From positions 19,151 to 83,150 of the forward strand of contig NZ_BAEO01000044.1 in NCBI RefSeq assembly GCF_000314995.1: 64,000 nucleotides of DNA, in the 5' to 3' direction. The notes under the pieces are model-generated. The model had not been told where the DNA came from. It saw nothing but the letters and a program-made list of their open reading frames with translations, and ran no database searches. Shown one piece after another: positions 15,778 through 24,245 of this stretch (the stretch's first letter is position 1; each line of letters begins with the position of its first letter). The DNA is from Paraglaciecola arctica BSs20135 (GTDB lineage Bacteria; Pseudomonadota; Gammaproteobacteria; Enterobacterales; Alteromonadaceae). The position numbers and the translations under genes are program-made.

Positions 15778-18366
15778 TTGGTTGATATAAATAGCTCACA
15801 TATTGAGGGTTTTATTCATCCAGTTATTATTGTGGATGGTGCATTACAGTTGCTAGCAAGTAACACCATTTTTAAGCAAAATAAATTATTAGAACAAGCC
15901 ACTGAGCATGTGCTTAAATGTATCAGACCTCTGGTGCAGGGCCGTCAGGACCGTATAAGTTTTACTTGCGTAGATTCACAATTCGTTGCTACGTCTTTGC
16001 CTATGTCAAATCAAAAGTGGGTAATTAAGTTTTCTGTTGCGCAGTCCTCTGAACTCGCAGTTCGTTATCAAAATACTTTGTCTGCCATAGATCAAATGTC
16101 CGATGCAGTGATTATTTGTGATGCAAAATCTCGAATCGATTTTGTCAATAAAAACTTCAAGTTGTTAGCTCAAAGTGTGACCTCAAATGTTATTGAGGGA
16201 TTACCACTAATAGAATTTATTAGCCTTGTTCTCCAATATATAAAACTGGAAAAGCACACTAAGTTCAAGGTTATTATTCGATATATTCGTCAACAATTAA
16301 CACTGCAAAAAAGTTGCCATTTTAATTTTCAACATGCTGATGGTCACCATTTCGATTATAGAGATCGAGTGACAGACAGTGGTGAACGTATTGGCCTGCT
16401 AATTGATGAAACAGTTATTATTGAGCTTAATACACAGCTGCAAAAGGCATGTGATGAAGCACTTAATTTAAGTGAAGCTAAAAGCAATTTTATGGCAGCC
16501 ATGAGCCATGAAGTTAAAACTCCACTGAATGCTATTGTTGGTATGCTCGACTTATGCATTATGGATGAAGAGCTAGTTCAGAATGAAAACATAATTCGCT
16601 CAAAGCGCGCAGCGGCGCATTTAATGCGTTTACTTAACGATGTTTTAGACTTTACTAAATTTGATGCTGAGCAAGTGCAGTTGTCTCCTGTTAATACCGA
16701 CATTCGGGTGCTTTGCGAACAAGTATTGGAAGATTTTGCCGGTCAGGCTCATGTTAAGAATACCTCATTCTCCTTATATGTTGATTCGAATATTCCCCGG
16801 CAACTTTATGTGGACGATTTAAGGTTAACTCAGGTGCTAGCGAACTTAGTTAGCAATGCAATTAAGTTTAATACTAGTGCATTTCCTTTGTTGGATTTAC
16901 ATGTCAGCCAAGCCGAACAAAACGACCACATTATTTTTTCTGTAACAGATAACGGCATAGGCATTCCTCTTGATCGTCAAGAGGCTATATTCTCTGGATT
17001 TGAGCAAGCTGATGCTAAGGTACATCGCCAGTTTGGGGGCTCTGGATTAGGTTTGGGTATTTGTCAGAAAATTGTCTCGTTAATGAATGGACGGCTAAGC
17101 GTGAAAAGCCAACCTTCAAACGGGGCGACTTTCACATTTGATATCCCGGTTACCTTTTCCGAAAAAAGTATTGTAACAAACACTTTTGATATGCCGGCTT
17201 TAGCCAATAAGTCCATTTTTACCGATGATAAAGCGGTATACCGCATATTATGTAAATATGCAGAGAACTTAGGTTTTAAGGTTGTCCTGATCGACAATAT
17301 GCCTAATAGTCTGTCATTCAATGAATATCTGCTGGTTACATTTAAGCATCTTTCTAAATTGAAAAAAATTAACTCATGCAACCAAAACCAAATTGCAATC
17401 TTGGTAGATCAGCAGAGTAGTCGCCATAAGACAGTGCCACTGCTTATACAACACACACCAATCAAGTTAGATGACATTGTTGCATTTATTGAAAACAGAT
17501 TGGTTGTTGAGGCTGTTAAGGTTTCCTCTGATAACAGTAGGTTGGCTAATCAGGCGCTGGCATTAGTAGTCGAAGACAACCAAGAACTTATGTATGTGTT
17601 ACGAAAGCAATTTAAATCACTAGATATAAAAGCTATTTTTGCGACCACAGTTGATGACGCAGTGATTTATTTTGAACAGCATCAATTTGATATGGTGTTC
17701 AGTGATTTTCAGCTACCCGATGGTATGGGTGATGAATTGGTTGGCCATATTAGGCAATTAGAAAAGCAACAAGGTCGTGCAAAATCCACTATATTTATTG
17801 TGACAGCTGATAACTCAAAATCCTGTAGTGATAGTTGTTTTGCAGCCGGAGCAGACAAAGTGTTGATGAAACCACTCACTTTAAATACTTTGTGTGATCT
17901 AGTAGGCAGTGTTTCTATAAATGATAACACTCCACAGCGAAAGCAGCGGTTTGAAGAGTTTACACCGCAAGATGATGAATTTTATATTGATAATTTGGTT
18001 ATCGAACAGCAGCCCGGAATTCAGTCTAACTTCTCTATCGAGACCTTGTATAAATTGGTTGGGATTGAAAGTGCGGAAGAAATAGAAGATTTCCTGCAAG
18101 AATATAAGAAGAACCTGAGCACAGTAAAGCTTTCCATGGAGGATGCTGTCAATTCGCAAAATTGGCATGTTTTAGGGAATAAAGCCCATAGTTTAAAAAG
18201 CAGCGCAAACATCGTTGGCGCACAAGAATTAAGTTCGTTATGTGAAAATTTAGAACAATCTTGTAAAGATGATTTATCCAACCAAAACACAATTTGGCTA
18301 CAAATCAGTGACAGCATCGATCAGGTTATGATGAATATTGACAGGGAATTAGCCAGTGAAGAGTGA
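15778..18366 (+). CDS. Soluble hybrid histidine kinase (PAS-HisKA-HATPase-REC-HPt)
   Basis: An 862-residue phosphorelay kinase without clear transmembrane segments. Order: N-terminal sensor region; PAS-like domain (about 100-215, with SAIDQMSDAVIICDAKSRID); HisKA with phospho-His244 in MSHEVKTPLNAIVGM; HATPase (LANLVSNAIKFN, DNGIGI, FGGSGLGLGI); a degenerate linker; REC with Asp643 (VFSDFQLPDGMG); and C-terminal HPt with His804 (NKAHSLKSSANIVGA). This is the complete ArcB/BarA-type relay in one chain. It starts with TTG at 15778, since an in-frame stop lies two codons upstream; a weak AGGGA precedes it. It overlaps the next gene by 11 bp, so the two receiver-containing products are probably made together. 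The signal is unknown. Confidence 0.92.
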   Translation: MVDINSSHIEGFIHPVIIVDGALQLLASNTIFKQNKLLEQATEHVLKCIRPLVQGRQDRISFTCVDSQFVATSLPMSNQKWVIKFSVAQSSELAVRYQNTLSAIDQMSDAVIICDAKSRIDFVNKNFKLLAQSVTSNVIEGLPLIEFISLVLQYIKLEKHTKFKVIIRYIRQQLTLQKSCHFNFQHADGHHFDYRDRVTDSGERIGLLIDETVIIELNTQLQKACDEALNLSEAKSNFMAAMSHEVKTPLNAIVGMLDLCIMDEELVQNENIIRSKRAAAHLMRLLNDVLDFTKFDAEQVQLSPVNTDIRVLCEQVLEDFAGQAHVKNTSFSLYVDSNIPRQLYVDDLRLTQVLANLVSNAIKFNTSAFPLLDLHVSQAEQNDHIIFSVTDNGIGIPLDRQEAIFSGFEQADAKVHRQFGGSGLGLGICQKIVSLMNGRLSVKSQPSNGATFTFDIPVTFSEKSIVTNTFDMPALANKSIFTDDKAVYRILCKYAENLGFKVVLIDNMPNSLSFNEYLLVTFKHLSKLKKINSCNQNQIAILVDQQSSRHKTVPLLIQHTPIKLDDIVAFIENRLVVEAVKVSSDNSRLANQALALVVEDNQELMYVLRKQFKSLDIKAIFATTVDDAVIYFEQHQFDMVFSDFQLPDGMGDELVGHIRQLEKQQGRAKSTIFIVTADNSKSCSDSCFAAGADKVLMKPLTLNTLCDLVGSVSINDNTPQRKQRFEEFTPQDDEFYIDNLVIEQQPGIQSNFSIETLYKLVGIESAEEIEDFLQEYKKNLSTVKLSMEDAVNSQNWHVLGNKAHSLKSSANIVGAQELSSLCENLEQSCKDDLSNQNTIWLQISDSIDQVMMNIDRELASEE

Positions 18367-19594
18367 TCACAGTGTAAGCCAAATCGTATTTTTTAGCATA
18401 GATACAGAAATTGATAGTTTGCTTATTCAAACATTGACTCAGCATTTTTCTAATATTGTTGTGGTCGATAATCTTAAGGATGTATGCCGGCAATTGGTAA
18501 ATAAGGCTGCTAAAATATTTTTGATGACTGGTGAAACTCTGCCTAATAGTTTAGCCAACTACTATCGTTCCTTAGATGCCGTTGCTGAATTTGACATTTG
18601 TGAACACAGAGTTGTAAGCCTTATCCCAAGGCAGGCAGAATCAGAGGCTTACGATGCCTATAAAAATGGTGTGATTGATGACTATATGGTTGCAAGACCT
18701 GTATATGAATTACACCGAATTATCCTTATCTGTGAACATTTATTGATTGAATTAGGTGTGGTAGTTAATCCTCATAAACAAGGGAAAAACTTTGTTAAAC
18801 ACTTAGAACAATATCCCCAAGATATGCAAGAATCATTAAAAAATGGTGCTGACCGTAAGGCTGATATGCGCTTAGCATTTGAGCGCAGCATCGTTGATAT
18901 AGACAAAGCTTTAGATCGCGCCGCAGAGGATATTCAGAATAACCAGTCTGTTAAGCTTGATCTCGAAAAATTAAAACAAACCTTGTCATATATTCGTTCT
19001 GACGAAATTAGACCAGAGCTTATTCAACTCCAGAGCAAAGCGTTAGATCTTTTACAACAAACTATAGGGCTAAGTAGTTCTGAATCGCCAGATGTTGACA
19101 ACTCTTTAGAAACCGGAGTGGCTCCGGAGAAACCGGATTCTTACCAGTTTAATCGCTTATACCAACAAGATATTGATCCCGATAGCGTCTTGAACGAGCG
19201 TAGCAAAGTGCCTTCTGTATTGGTGGTGGAAGACGACATTATTAGTTTACAGCTAACCCTAAAATTACTTAACGCATATAACCTAAAGGTTGATACAGCT
19301 AATACTGGACGTAAAGCATTGGCAGCATTAACAGGGCAGCAATATAGTCTAGTACTGATGGATATAAACTTACCCGATACTAATGGTATATATATTGTTG
19401 ATCAAACTTGTAATCAAGAAGGGTTAAACAAAGGAACACCAGTCATTATGTTATCAGGTAATAAAGACAAGGCAACGGTAGAGACTGCGCTAAAAAGAGG
19501 AGCTAAAGGTTACATTCTTAAACCACTCTATAAAGCATCTGTGGTTAAGTTATTTACAAAATATAAGTTACCGTTAAAAATTAAAGGAGCCTAA
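18356..19594 (+). CDS. Response regulator with pseudo-receiver, helical linker and C-terminal receiver
   Basis: A soluble 412-residue protein. The N-terminal ~130 residues look like a receiver that has lost its active site: FFSIDTEIDS replaces the acidic pair, and KIFLMTGETLP replaces the phospho-Asp segment. A helical, charged middle (about 135-240; EKLKQTLSYIRSDEIRPELIQL) may be a dimerisation coiled coil. The C-terminal receiver is intact (VLVVEDDIISL, LMDINLPDTNG, KPLYKASVV). No DNA-binding or enzymatic output domain is present, so it is probably a relay or scaffold partner for the hybrid kinase with which it is translationally coupled (GTG start inside the kinase 3' end). Exact role unknown. 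Confidence 0.82.
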   Translation: MKSDHSVSQIVFFSIDTEIDSLLIQTLTQHFSNIVVVDNLKDVCRQLVNKAAKIFLMTGETLPNSLANYYRSLDAVAEFDICEHRVVSLIPRQAESEAYDAYKNGVIDDYMVARPVYELHRIILICEHLLIELGVVVNPHKQGKNFVKHLEQYPQDMQESLKNGADRKADMRLAFERSIVDIDKALDRAAEDIQNNQSVKLDLEKLKQTLSYIRSDEIRPELIQLQSKALDLLQQTIGLSSSESPDVDNSLETGVAPEKPDSYQFNRLYQQDIDPDSVLNERSKVPSVLVVEDDIISLQLTLKLLNAYNLKVDTANTGRKALAALTGQQYSLVLMDINLPDTNGIYIVDQTCNQEGLNKGTPVIMLSGNKDKATVETALKRGAKGYILKPLYKASVVKLFTKYKLPLKIKGA

Positions 19595-19677
19595 GTGTTA
19601 GTTTCAGAGTCAAAACGTTTACTCATGATCTGGCTTTTAATATCAGCGCTGTGTTCAGTAAAGTTATAAAGGTATAA

Positions 19678-21129
19678 ATGAAAATATCCAATAAATTAAT
19701 GATCATTGTGCTACTTACCGCTTTTGAAATCAGCCTCACTTTATGGTCGGTTTTTGAGATTGCAAAAGGTGCCACGTTTCATCAGCTTAATTTTCTTCAC
19801 TTAAAATACAATGCTACATTTTCTGATGAAATACTTAGGCTTGAGAATGGTGAACTTTTGGATATCCCTTTACTGAAGAATAATATTAATAATATTAGGC
19901 AGCAGCCAGTTGAATGCCTACTACAAGTTAGCGCATTGAATAAAATGATTATGCGGCAAATAGGTACCTTTCAGATTATAGAACTATGTGAAAAAGACAT
20001 TAGAGACGCTGATAGAGCACTTGATTTGTTGAATCAATATACAAGTGGACAATTGCACTACGCTAATCTCATATCTGAACTTAAAATGTGTTCCCAGACA
20101 TTTAATGCAACTTCCATTTTGTTTGAAGAGCCAACTATTAAAACTGTAACTTTTGTTATGCGTACAATGATCCCGTTAGTTATTTTTATTTCTTTATTTA
20201 ACATTCTATTTATTACTTTTATGTCGCAAAATATTACTAGCTCTATAGATGGGGTGATACAACTGCTTAGTAAAACAAACAGTAAAGAGGACTTAGAAAC
20301 AGATATTAATAAAAATGTCTCTGGGGAATTAAAGACATTATTAGAGGTCGCCAAACAGCGTATAACCAATGAATTAATGGTGACTGAGGTTAATCAAAAG
20401 TTAGAAGCCCTAGTGGAACAACGAACGTTCAGCTTAACACGAGCAAATGATGAGTTGGCGCAATTTGCCTACCGAGCATCCCACGACCTCAAAGCACCTT
20501 TAACATCCACTAAAATGCTAGCTCAATTTATCATCCAGGATATTAATGAAGGGCAGCTACAAAATGCGCTTGATGATGCTGAAAAAATTGTGAAACAAAT
20601 GATAAAACTTGAACAACTTGTAATTGGAATTTTGGCTTTAACCGAAGCCGATTCTATTGACCAAGGGGTAAAGGATATTGATTTTCAGGAAATATTGACA
20701 GAAGTTTGCGCCAGTACTAGTGACTTGTTAGCGGAAAATGACTGTATATTTGAACAAAAAATCACACTAACCCAACCTATGAAAGCCGAAAAAATCAGGT
20801 TGCTGCAGATTATTGAAAACTTAGTGACTAATGCTATTAAATATCATGACCCAAACAAAGAACGAGCATTTGTTAAAACAACAGTATTGGAAAAACATAA
20901 TTCTTATGTAGTTCAAGTCGAAGACAATGGTTTAGGTATCCCCGAAAATAGGCGTAGTGAAGTCTTTCAGATGTTTAAACGCTTTCACCCAAAAGTGAGT
21001 TTTGGTTCAGGATTAGGCATGGCGATTGTTAAAAAACACGTAGATTATATGCAAGGTACTATTGATATGACGACATCGAATAAAGGTACTATTTTTACCA
21101 TCTCATTCCCAAAGGGAAAGTCAGCATGA
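19678..21129 (+). CDS. Membrane sensor histidine kinase
   Basis: A 483-residue inner-membrane kinase. An N-terminal membrane anchor (residues 7-29), a ~135-residue periplasmic region and a second membrane segment (LVIFISLFNILFITFM, about 165-182) form the sensor. A coiled coil (LEALVEQRTFSLTRANDEL) leads into HisKA with His269 (YRASHDLKAPLTSTK) and the HATPase domain (ENLVTNAIKYHD, VEDNGLGIP, GSGLGMAIVKKH). The ASHDLKAPL form of the H-box and the RFHP loop resemble bacteriophytochrome-type kinases. Its stop overlaps the start of the single-domain receiver downstream (ATGA), so that receiver is the likely partner. The periplasmic domain is not one I recognise. Confidence 0.88.
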   Translation: MKISNKLMIIVLLTAFEISLTLWSVFEIAKGATFHQLNFLHLKYNATFSDEILRLENGELLDIPLLKNNINNIRQQPVECLLQVSALNKMIMRQIGTFQIIELCEKDIRDADRALDLLNQYTSGQLHYANLISELKMCSQTFNATSILFEEPTIKTVTFVMRTMIPLVIFISLFNILFITFMSQNITSSIDGVIQLLSKTNSKEDLETDINKNVSGELKTLLEVAKQRITNELMVTEVNQKLEALVEQRTFSLTRANDELAQFAYRASHDLKAPLTSTKMLAQFIIQDINEGQLQNALDDAEKIVKQMIKLEQLVIGILALTEADSIDQGVKDIDFQEILTEVCASTSDLLAENDCIFEQKITLTQPMKAEKIRLLQIIENLVTNAIKYHDPNKERAFVKTTVLEKHNSYVVQVEDNGLGIPENRRSEVFQMFKRFHPKVSFGSGLGMAIVKKHVDYMQGTIDMTTSNKGTIFTISFPKGKSA

Positions 21130-21539
21130 AGCAAATCAGCGTACTTATTATAGACGATAGTGAAATTGATCGTTACGTTCTTAAACGTCAGCTTAACGAG
21201 GTTGGTGTGGTGGATATCTTTGAAAGCGACGATGGCTCTTCTGCGTTAGAATTTCTTGAAAACTATGAAGAAAATTGCAAGATATACAATAAAAAATTTC
21301 CACCAGTAGTGATATTTCTTGATATTAATATGCCAATAATTGGTGGTTTTGAGTTTTTAGATAAGTTTGCCGAATTGCGTAACAGACTGGCTTTAAAGTC
21401 ATGTGTCATCATGATGTATTCATCTTCAGAGCGTGCAGAAGACAGAGAAAAAGCTTCTAGTTTTGATTTTGTTAAAGACTATATGACAAAAGGTGAAATT
21501 AATACTCAAGAGCTAAGGGCAAAAATTGAGGCATTATAG
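21126..21539 (+). CDS. Single-domain response regulator (Rcp1/CheY-like)
   Basis: A stand-alone receiver of 137 residues. It has the acidic pair (LIIDDSEIDRYVLKRQL), the phospho-Asp in VIFLDINMPIIGGFEFL, the Ser switch (MMYSSSERAED) and the conserved Lys (DYMTKGEI). The long insertion EENCKIYNKKFPPVV before the phospho-site is typical of Rcp1-like regulators that pair with phytochrome-type kinases. It overlaps the upstream membrane kinase by 4 bp (ATGA), which implies translational coupling and a shared phosphotransfer path. It lacks an output domain, so it works by protein contact or as a phosphate carrier. A ~170-bp gap with a ribosome site for the next gene follows. Confidence 0.9.
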   Translation: MKQISVLIIDDSEIDRYVLKRQLNEVGVVDIFESDDGSSALEFLENYEENCKIYNKKFPPVVIFLDINMPIIGGFEFLDKFAELRNRLALKSCVIMMYSSSERAEDREKASSFDFVKDYMTKGEINTQELRAKIEAL

Positions 21540-21712
21540 GCTCTAAATTCAACCTTTACCCACTTAGTACTTTAGTCTAAGTAAGGCTATATTTAGTAGT
21601 AAATACTTGCCTGTAATGCTTAACTAAGTTTGAGTTTTTTGTTTTTATAATTTGCATATGTTTTCTCATTAAAGTTTGGCTTCAAACACATACAATCATA
21701 AGGAGATGTATC

Positions 21713-22468
21713 ATTAGTCAATCTACTCCCCACGAAAACAAGCCATCTTCAGTCTTGGAAGTAGAGTGTCTTCGTGCAGAGCTTCGCAAGGCCAAAGAAG
21801 ACTTAAATGAGTTTATTTATCTAGCTTCACACGATATCAAAGCCCCTCTTAACGCCATTGATAATTTAGCCAACTGGCTAGCTGAAGATTTAGGTTCACA
21901 AGTTAGTGAAGAAAGTCTGATGCATTTGACTATGCTCAAAAGCCGCGCTAAACGGGTTAAGTTACTCGTCAGTGATTTATTGCTTTATTCACAAATAGGT
22001 AATGAAACTGAAGAATATGAGCTTATAGATTTTAATCAAACTGTAATGATCTGCGCCGCTCAAGCAAACGCGAATAAATTCCAACTGGATATTGACGGTT
22101 GTGATCTAAGACTACCAAAACAAAGTTTAATATCAGTGCTTAATCAATTGATATCTAACGCAGTCAAACACCACATCACCGATAGTGGAAAAATTAGCGT
22201 CACTTGCAAAAAATTATTACACGCCTATCAAATCGAAGTGACTGACGATGGTCCAGGTATTAACCCTAGGGATCATGAAAAAGTATTTAAAAAATTCCAA
22301 ACGTTAAAATCCAGAGATGAAGTTGAAGGTAGCGGAATGGGGTTAGCGTTAGTGGAAAAGACACTCAGTATTTATGGAGCAAAGGTAAGCTTAGAATCAG
22401 ATGGGCAATCTGGCTCAACTTTTATTATTGAGTGGCCGTTTGGCCCCGAGCTAGAGACGGTTGAGTGA
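21713..22468 (+). CDS. Soluble histidine kinase, likely ATT start codon
   Basis: A cytoplasmic kinase of about 251 residues with HisKA (His near residue 40; FIYLASHDIKAPLNAIDNL) and HATPase (LISNAVKHH, VTDDGPGINPRD, GSGMGLALVEKT) domains and no sensor domain. No ATG, GTG or TTG lies at a sensible place. The only standard alternative, TTG at 21755, has no ribosome site. A strong AAGGAG (21700-21705) sits seven bases before an in-frame ATT at 21713, which gives MSQSTPHENKPSSVLEVE as the N-terminus. ATT starts are known (infC, pcnB) but rare and limit expression. It overlaps the following REC-GGDEF-EAL gene by 4 bp (GTGA), making the two a likely kinase-regulator pair. Confidence 0.8.
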   Translation: MSQSTPHENKPSSVLEVECLRAELRKAKEDLNEFIYLASHDIKAPLNAIDNLANWLAEDLGSQVSEESLMHLTMLKSRAKRVKLLVSDLLLYSQIGNETEEYELIDFNQTVMICAAQANANKFQLDIDGCDLRLPKQSLISVLNQLISNAVKHHITDSGKISVTCKKLLHAYQIEVTDDGPGINPRDHEKVFKKFQTLKSRDEVEGSGMGLALVEKTLSIYGAKVSLESDGQSGSTFIIEWPFGPELETVE

Positions 22469-24165
22469 AAATATTAATTGTAGATGATGATGCAGTAGAT
22501 AGAGAGGCGTTGAAACGGGCGCTTCGTGGCAATGCTAATGTTAGACAATTAACTGAGTCGAAGTCCTTTGAAGAAGGATTAGAAGCGGTGAATAAAAATC
22601 ATTATGACGTATTAGTGATTGATTATTATTTACCGGATAAAAATGGCATAGAGTTAGTCATTGAACTTCGCAGTAAACCTAACCTTGGTAACACCGCTAT
22701 CGTTATGGTCAGTAATTCAGATGATGAAAGTTTAGCCCTTGAGTGTTTACAAGTTGGTGCCCAAGATTTCATTACAAAAAGTGATATTACTGCTGACAAG
22801 TTAATGCGAGCGTTTATACAAGCGCAAAAACGCTTTGAACTTGAAAAAAAGCTACATGAGAGTTTTTGCCAAGTACGCGAACTTGCTGAAACGGATTCAT
22901 TGACTGGATTGGCAAATCGATATCACTTTGAAGAGGCACTTAAGGTATCAATAACTAACAATTTACGCTCTCAAAATATTATTGCGTTGTTATTATTAGA
23001 TCTCGATCATTTTAAAAAAATCAACGATACCTATGGACACGAAACTGGCGATAAGCTGCTGCAAAATGTAGCCAGTCGAATTACTCAATGTTTACGTGGA
23101 AACGAGTTGTTCGCTCGCCTTGGTGGAGATGAATTTTCCATTCTAATCACAGGGTTAAAAAAAACTAATGACGCCACCGCAGTTGCCAGGCGTATAATTG
23201 AAAGCCTTAAAACGCCAATTGAAATCAACGGATATAGCCTGCAATGTGGTGTAAGTATAGGTATTTCGCTTCACCCACATAATGCCGATTCAGCTGAAGC
23301 ATTAACAAAGTATGCTGATATCGCTATGTATCGTGCAAAGAAAAAAGGTCGTAATCAATTGTGCTTTTTTGAAGCGGCGATGCAAGAACAGTTTTCACGA
23401 AATTATTTGATAGAAACAGAATTAAAAGGGGCAGTGACGCGGCAAGACTTTCAGTTGCATTATCAACCTGTTTTAGATGCCATCAGTAGTAAAATTGTGG
23501 GTGTAGAAGCACTGATCCGATGGCCTAATTGCTCAGTAAAATGTTTCCCTGATGAATTTATCCCAATCGCTGAACAATCTGGCGAAATAAATGAAATTGG
23601 TGAATGGGTGTTAGATTCTGCAATAAGCCAATTATCTGCATGGCATCAAAATTTTGGCTGTACACTCACTATGGCGGTCAACATATCAGCAGTTCAGTTG
23701 GGTAGCGCTGCGCTCGTGAGCGTAATTGAGTCTCTTTTGGCTAAATATCACGTTGCTGCCGAGTTTTTAGTGTTAGAACTCACCGAAACAGCCCTTCTAA
23801 ATCAAGATGAAAACAATAATAAGCATATTACTCTACTCTGTGAATTAGGTTGTAAATTGGCTTTGGATGACTTTGGAACAGGGTTCTCTTCGTTATCCCA
23901 TTTAGTTAATTACCCCATCAATATTGTTAAATTAGATAAGTCACTTTTGCCTGTAGCAGATACAGATATTAGGCATATGAAAATAGTGAAAGGTATCGCA
24001 GCAATGGTTAATATTATTGATCTGCATATTGTTGCTGAGGGAGTCGAAACTGAATTTCAGAGGGATTTATGCAACAAGTTAAAAGTTAACGAGCTACAAG
24101 GTTACTTTTTTGATAAGCCAATGTCCGGTGCCGATATTGAGCAACGATGGCTTAATCGTGGTTGA
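22465..24165 (+). CDS. Response regulator with GGDEF and EAL domains (c-di-GMP turnover)
   Basis: A 566-residue output protein of the signalling cluster. REC (1-120) has VDDD and phospho-Asp53 (VIDYYLPDKNG). The GGDEF domain has GGDEF at 220-224; the inhibitory site is RxxE (RGNE), so not canonical. The EAL domain starts with VEALIRW (EAL 348-350) and has NIS, LELTETALL, DDFGTGFSSL, KLDKS and AEGVE, the set expected of an active phosphodiesterase. Either activity, or both, could operate, switched by phosphorylation. It starts with GTG overlapping the soluble kinase. It is the only member of the cluster with an enzymatic output, so the cluster probably ends in c-di-GMP control. Confidence 0.92.
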   Translation: MKILIVDDDAVDREALKRALRGNANVRQLTESKSFEEGLEAVNKNHYDVLVIDYYLPDKNGIELVIELRSKPNLGNTAIVMVSNSDDESLALECLQVGAQDFITKSDITADKLMRAFIQAQKRFELEKKLHESFCQVRELAETDSLTGLANRYHFEEALKVSITNNLRSQNIIALLLLDLDHFKKINDTYGHETGDKLLQNVASRITQCLRGNELFARLGGDEFSILITGLKKTNDATAVARRIIESLKTPIEINGYSLQCGVSIGISLHPHNADSAEALTKYADIAMYRAKKKGRNQLCFFEAAMQEQFSRNYLIETELKGAVTRQDFQLHYQPVLDAISSKIVGVEALIRWPNCSVKCFPDEFIPIAEQSGEINEIGEWVLDSAISQLSAWHQNFGCTLTMAVNISAVQLGSAALVSVIESLLAKYHVAAEFLVLELTETALLNQDENNNKHITLLCELGCKLALDDFGTGFSSLSHLVNYPINIVKLDKSLLPVADTDIRHMKIVKGIAAMVNIIDLHIVAEGVETEFQRDLCNKLKVNELQGYFFDKPMSGADIEQRWLNRG

Positions 24166-24245
24166 AGGAGCTCAGTTTGATTAGATTCTAGTTGCTTACA
24201 TTTGCAGATATATCAATTACTTATCCATCTTCAAGTTTATGTTTT

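Noticed and set aside
15778..24165. Signalling cluster considered as a prophage or transposon
   Set aside because: No integrase, transposase, structural or replication gene is present; only the flanking repeat suggests past mobility.
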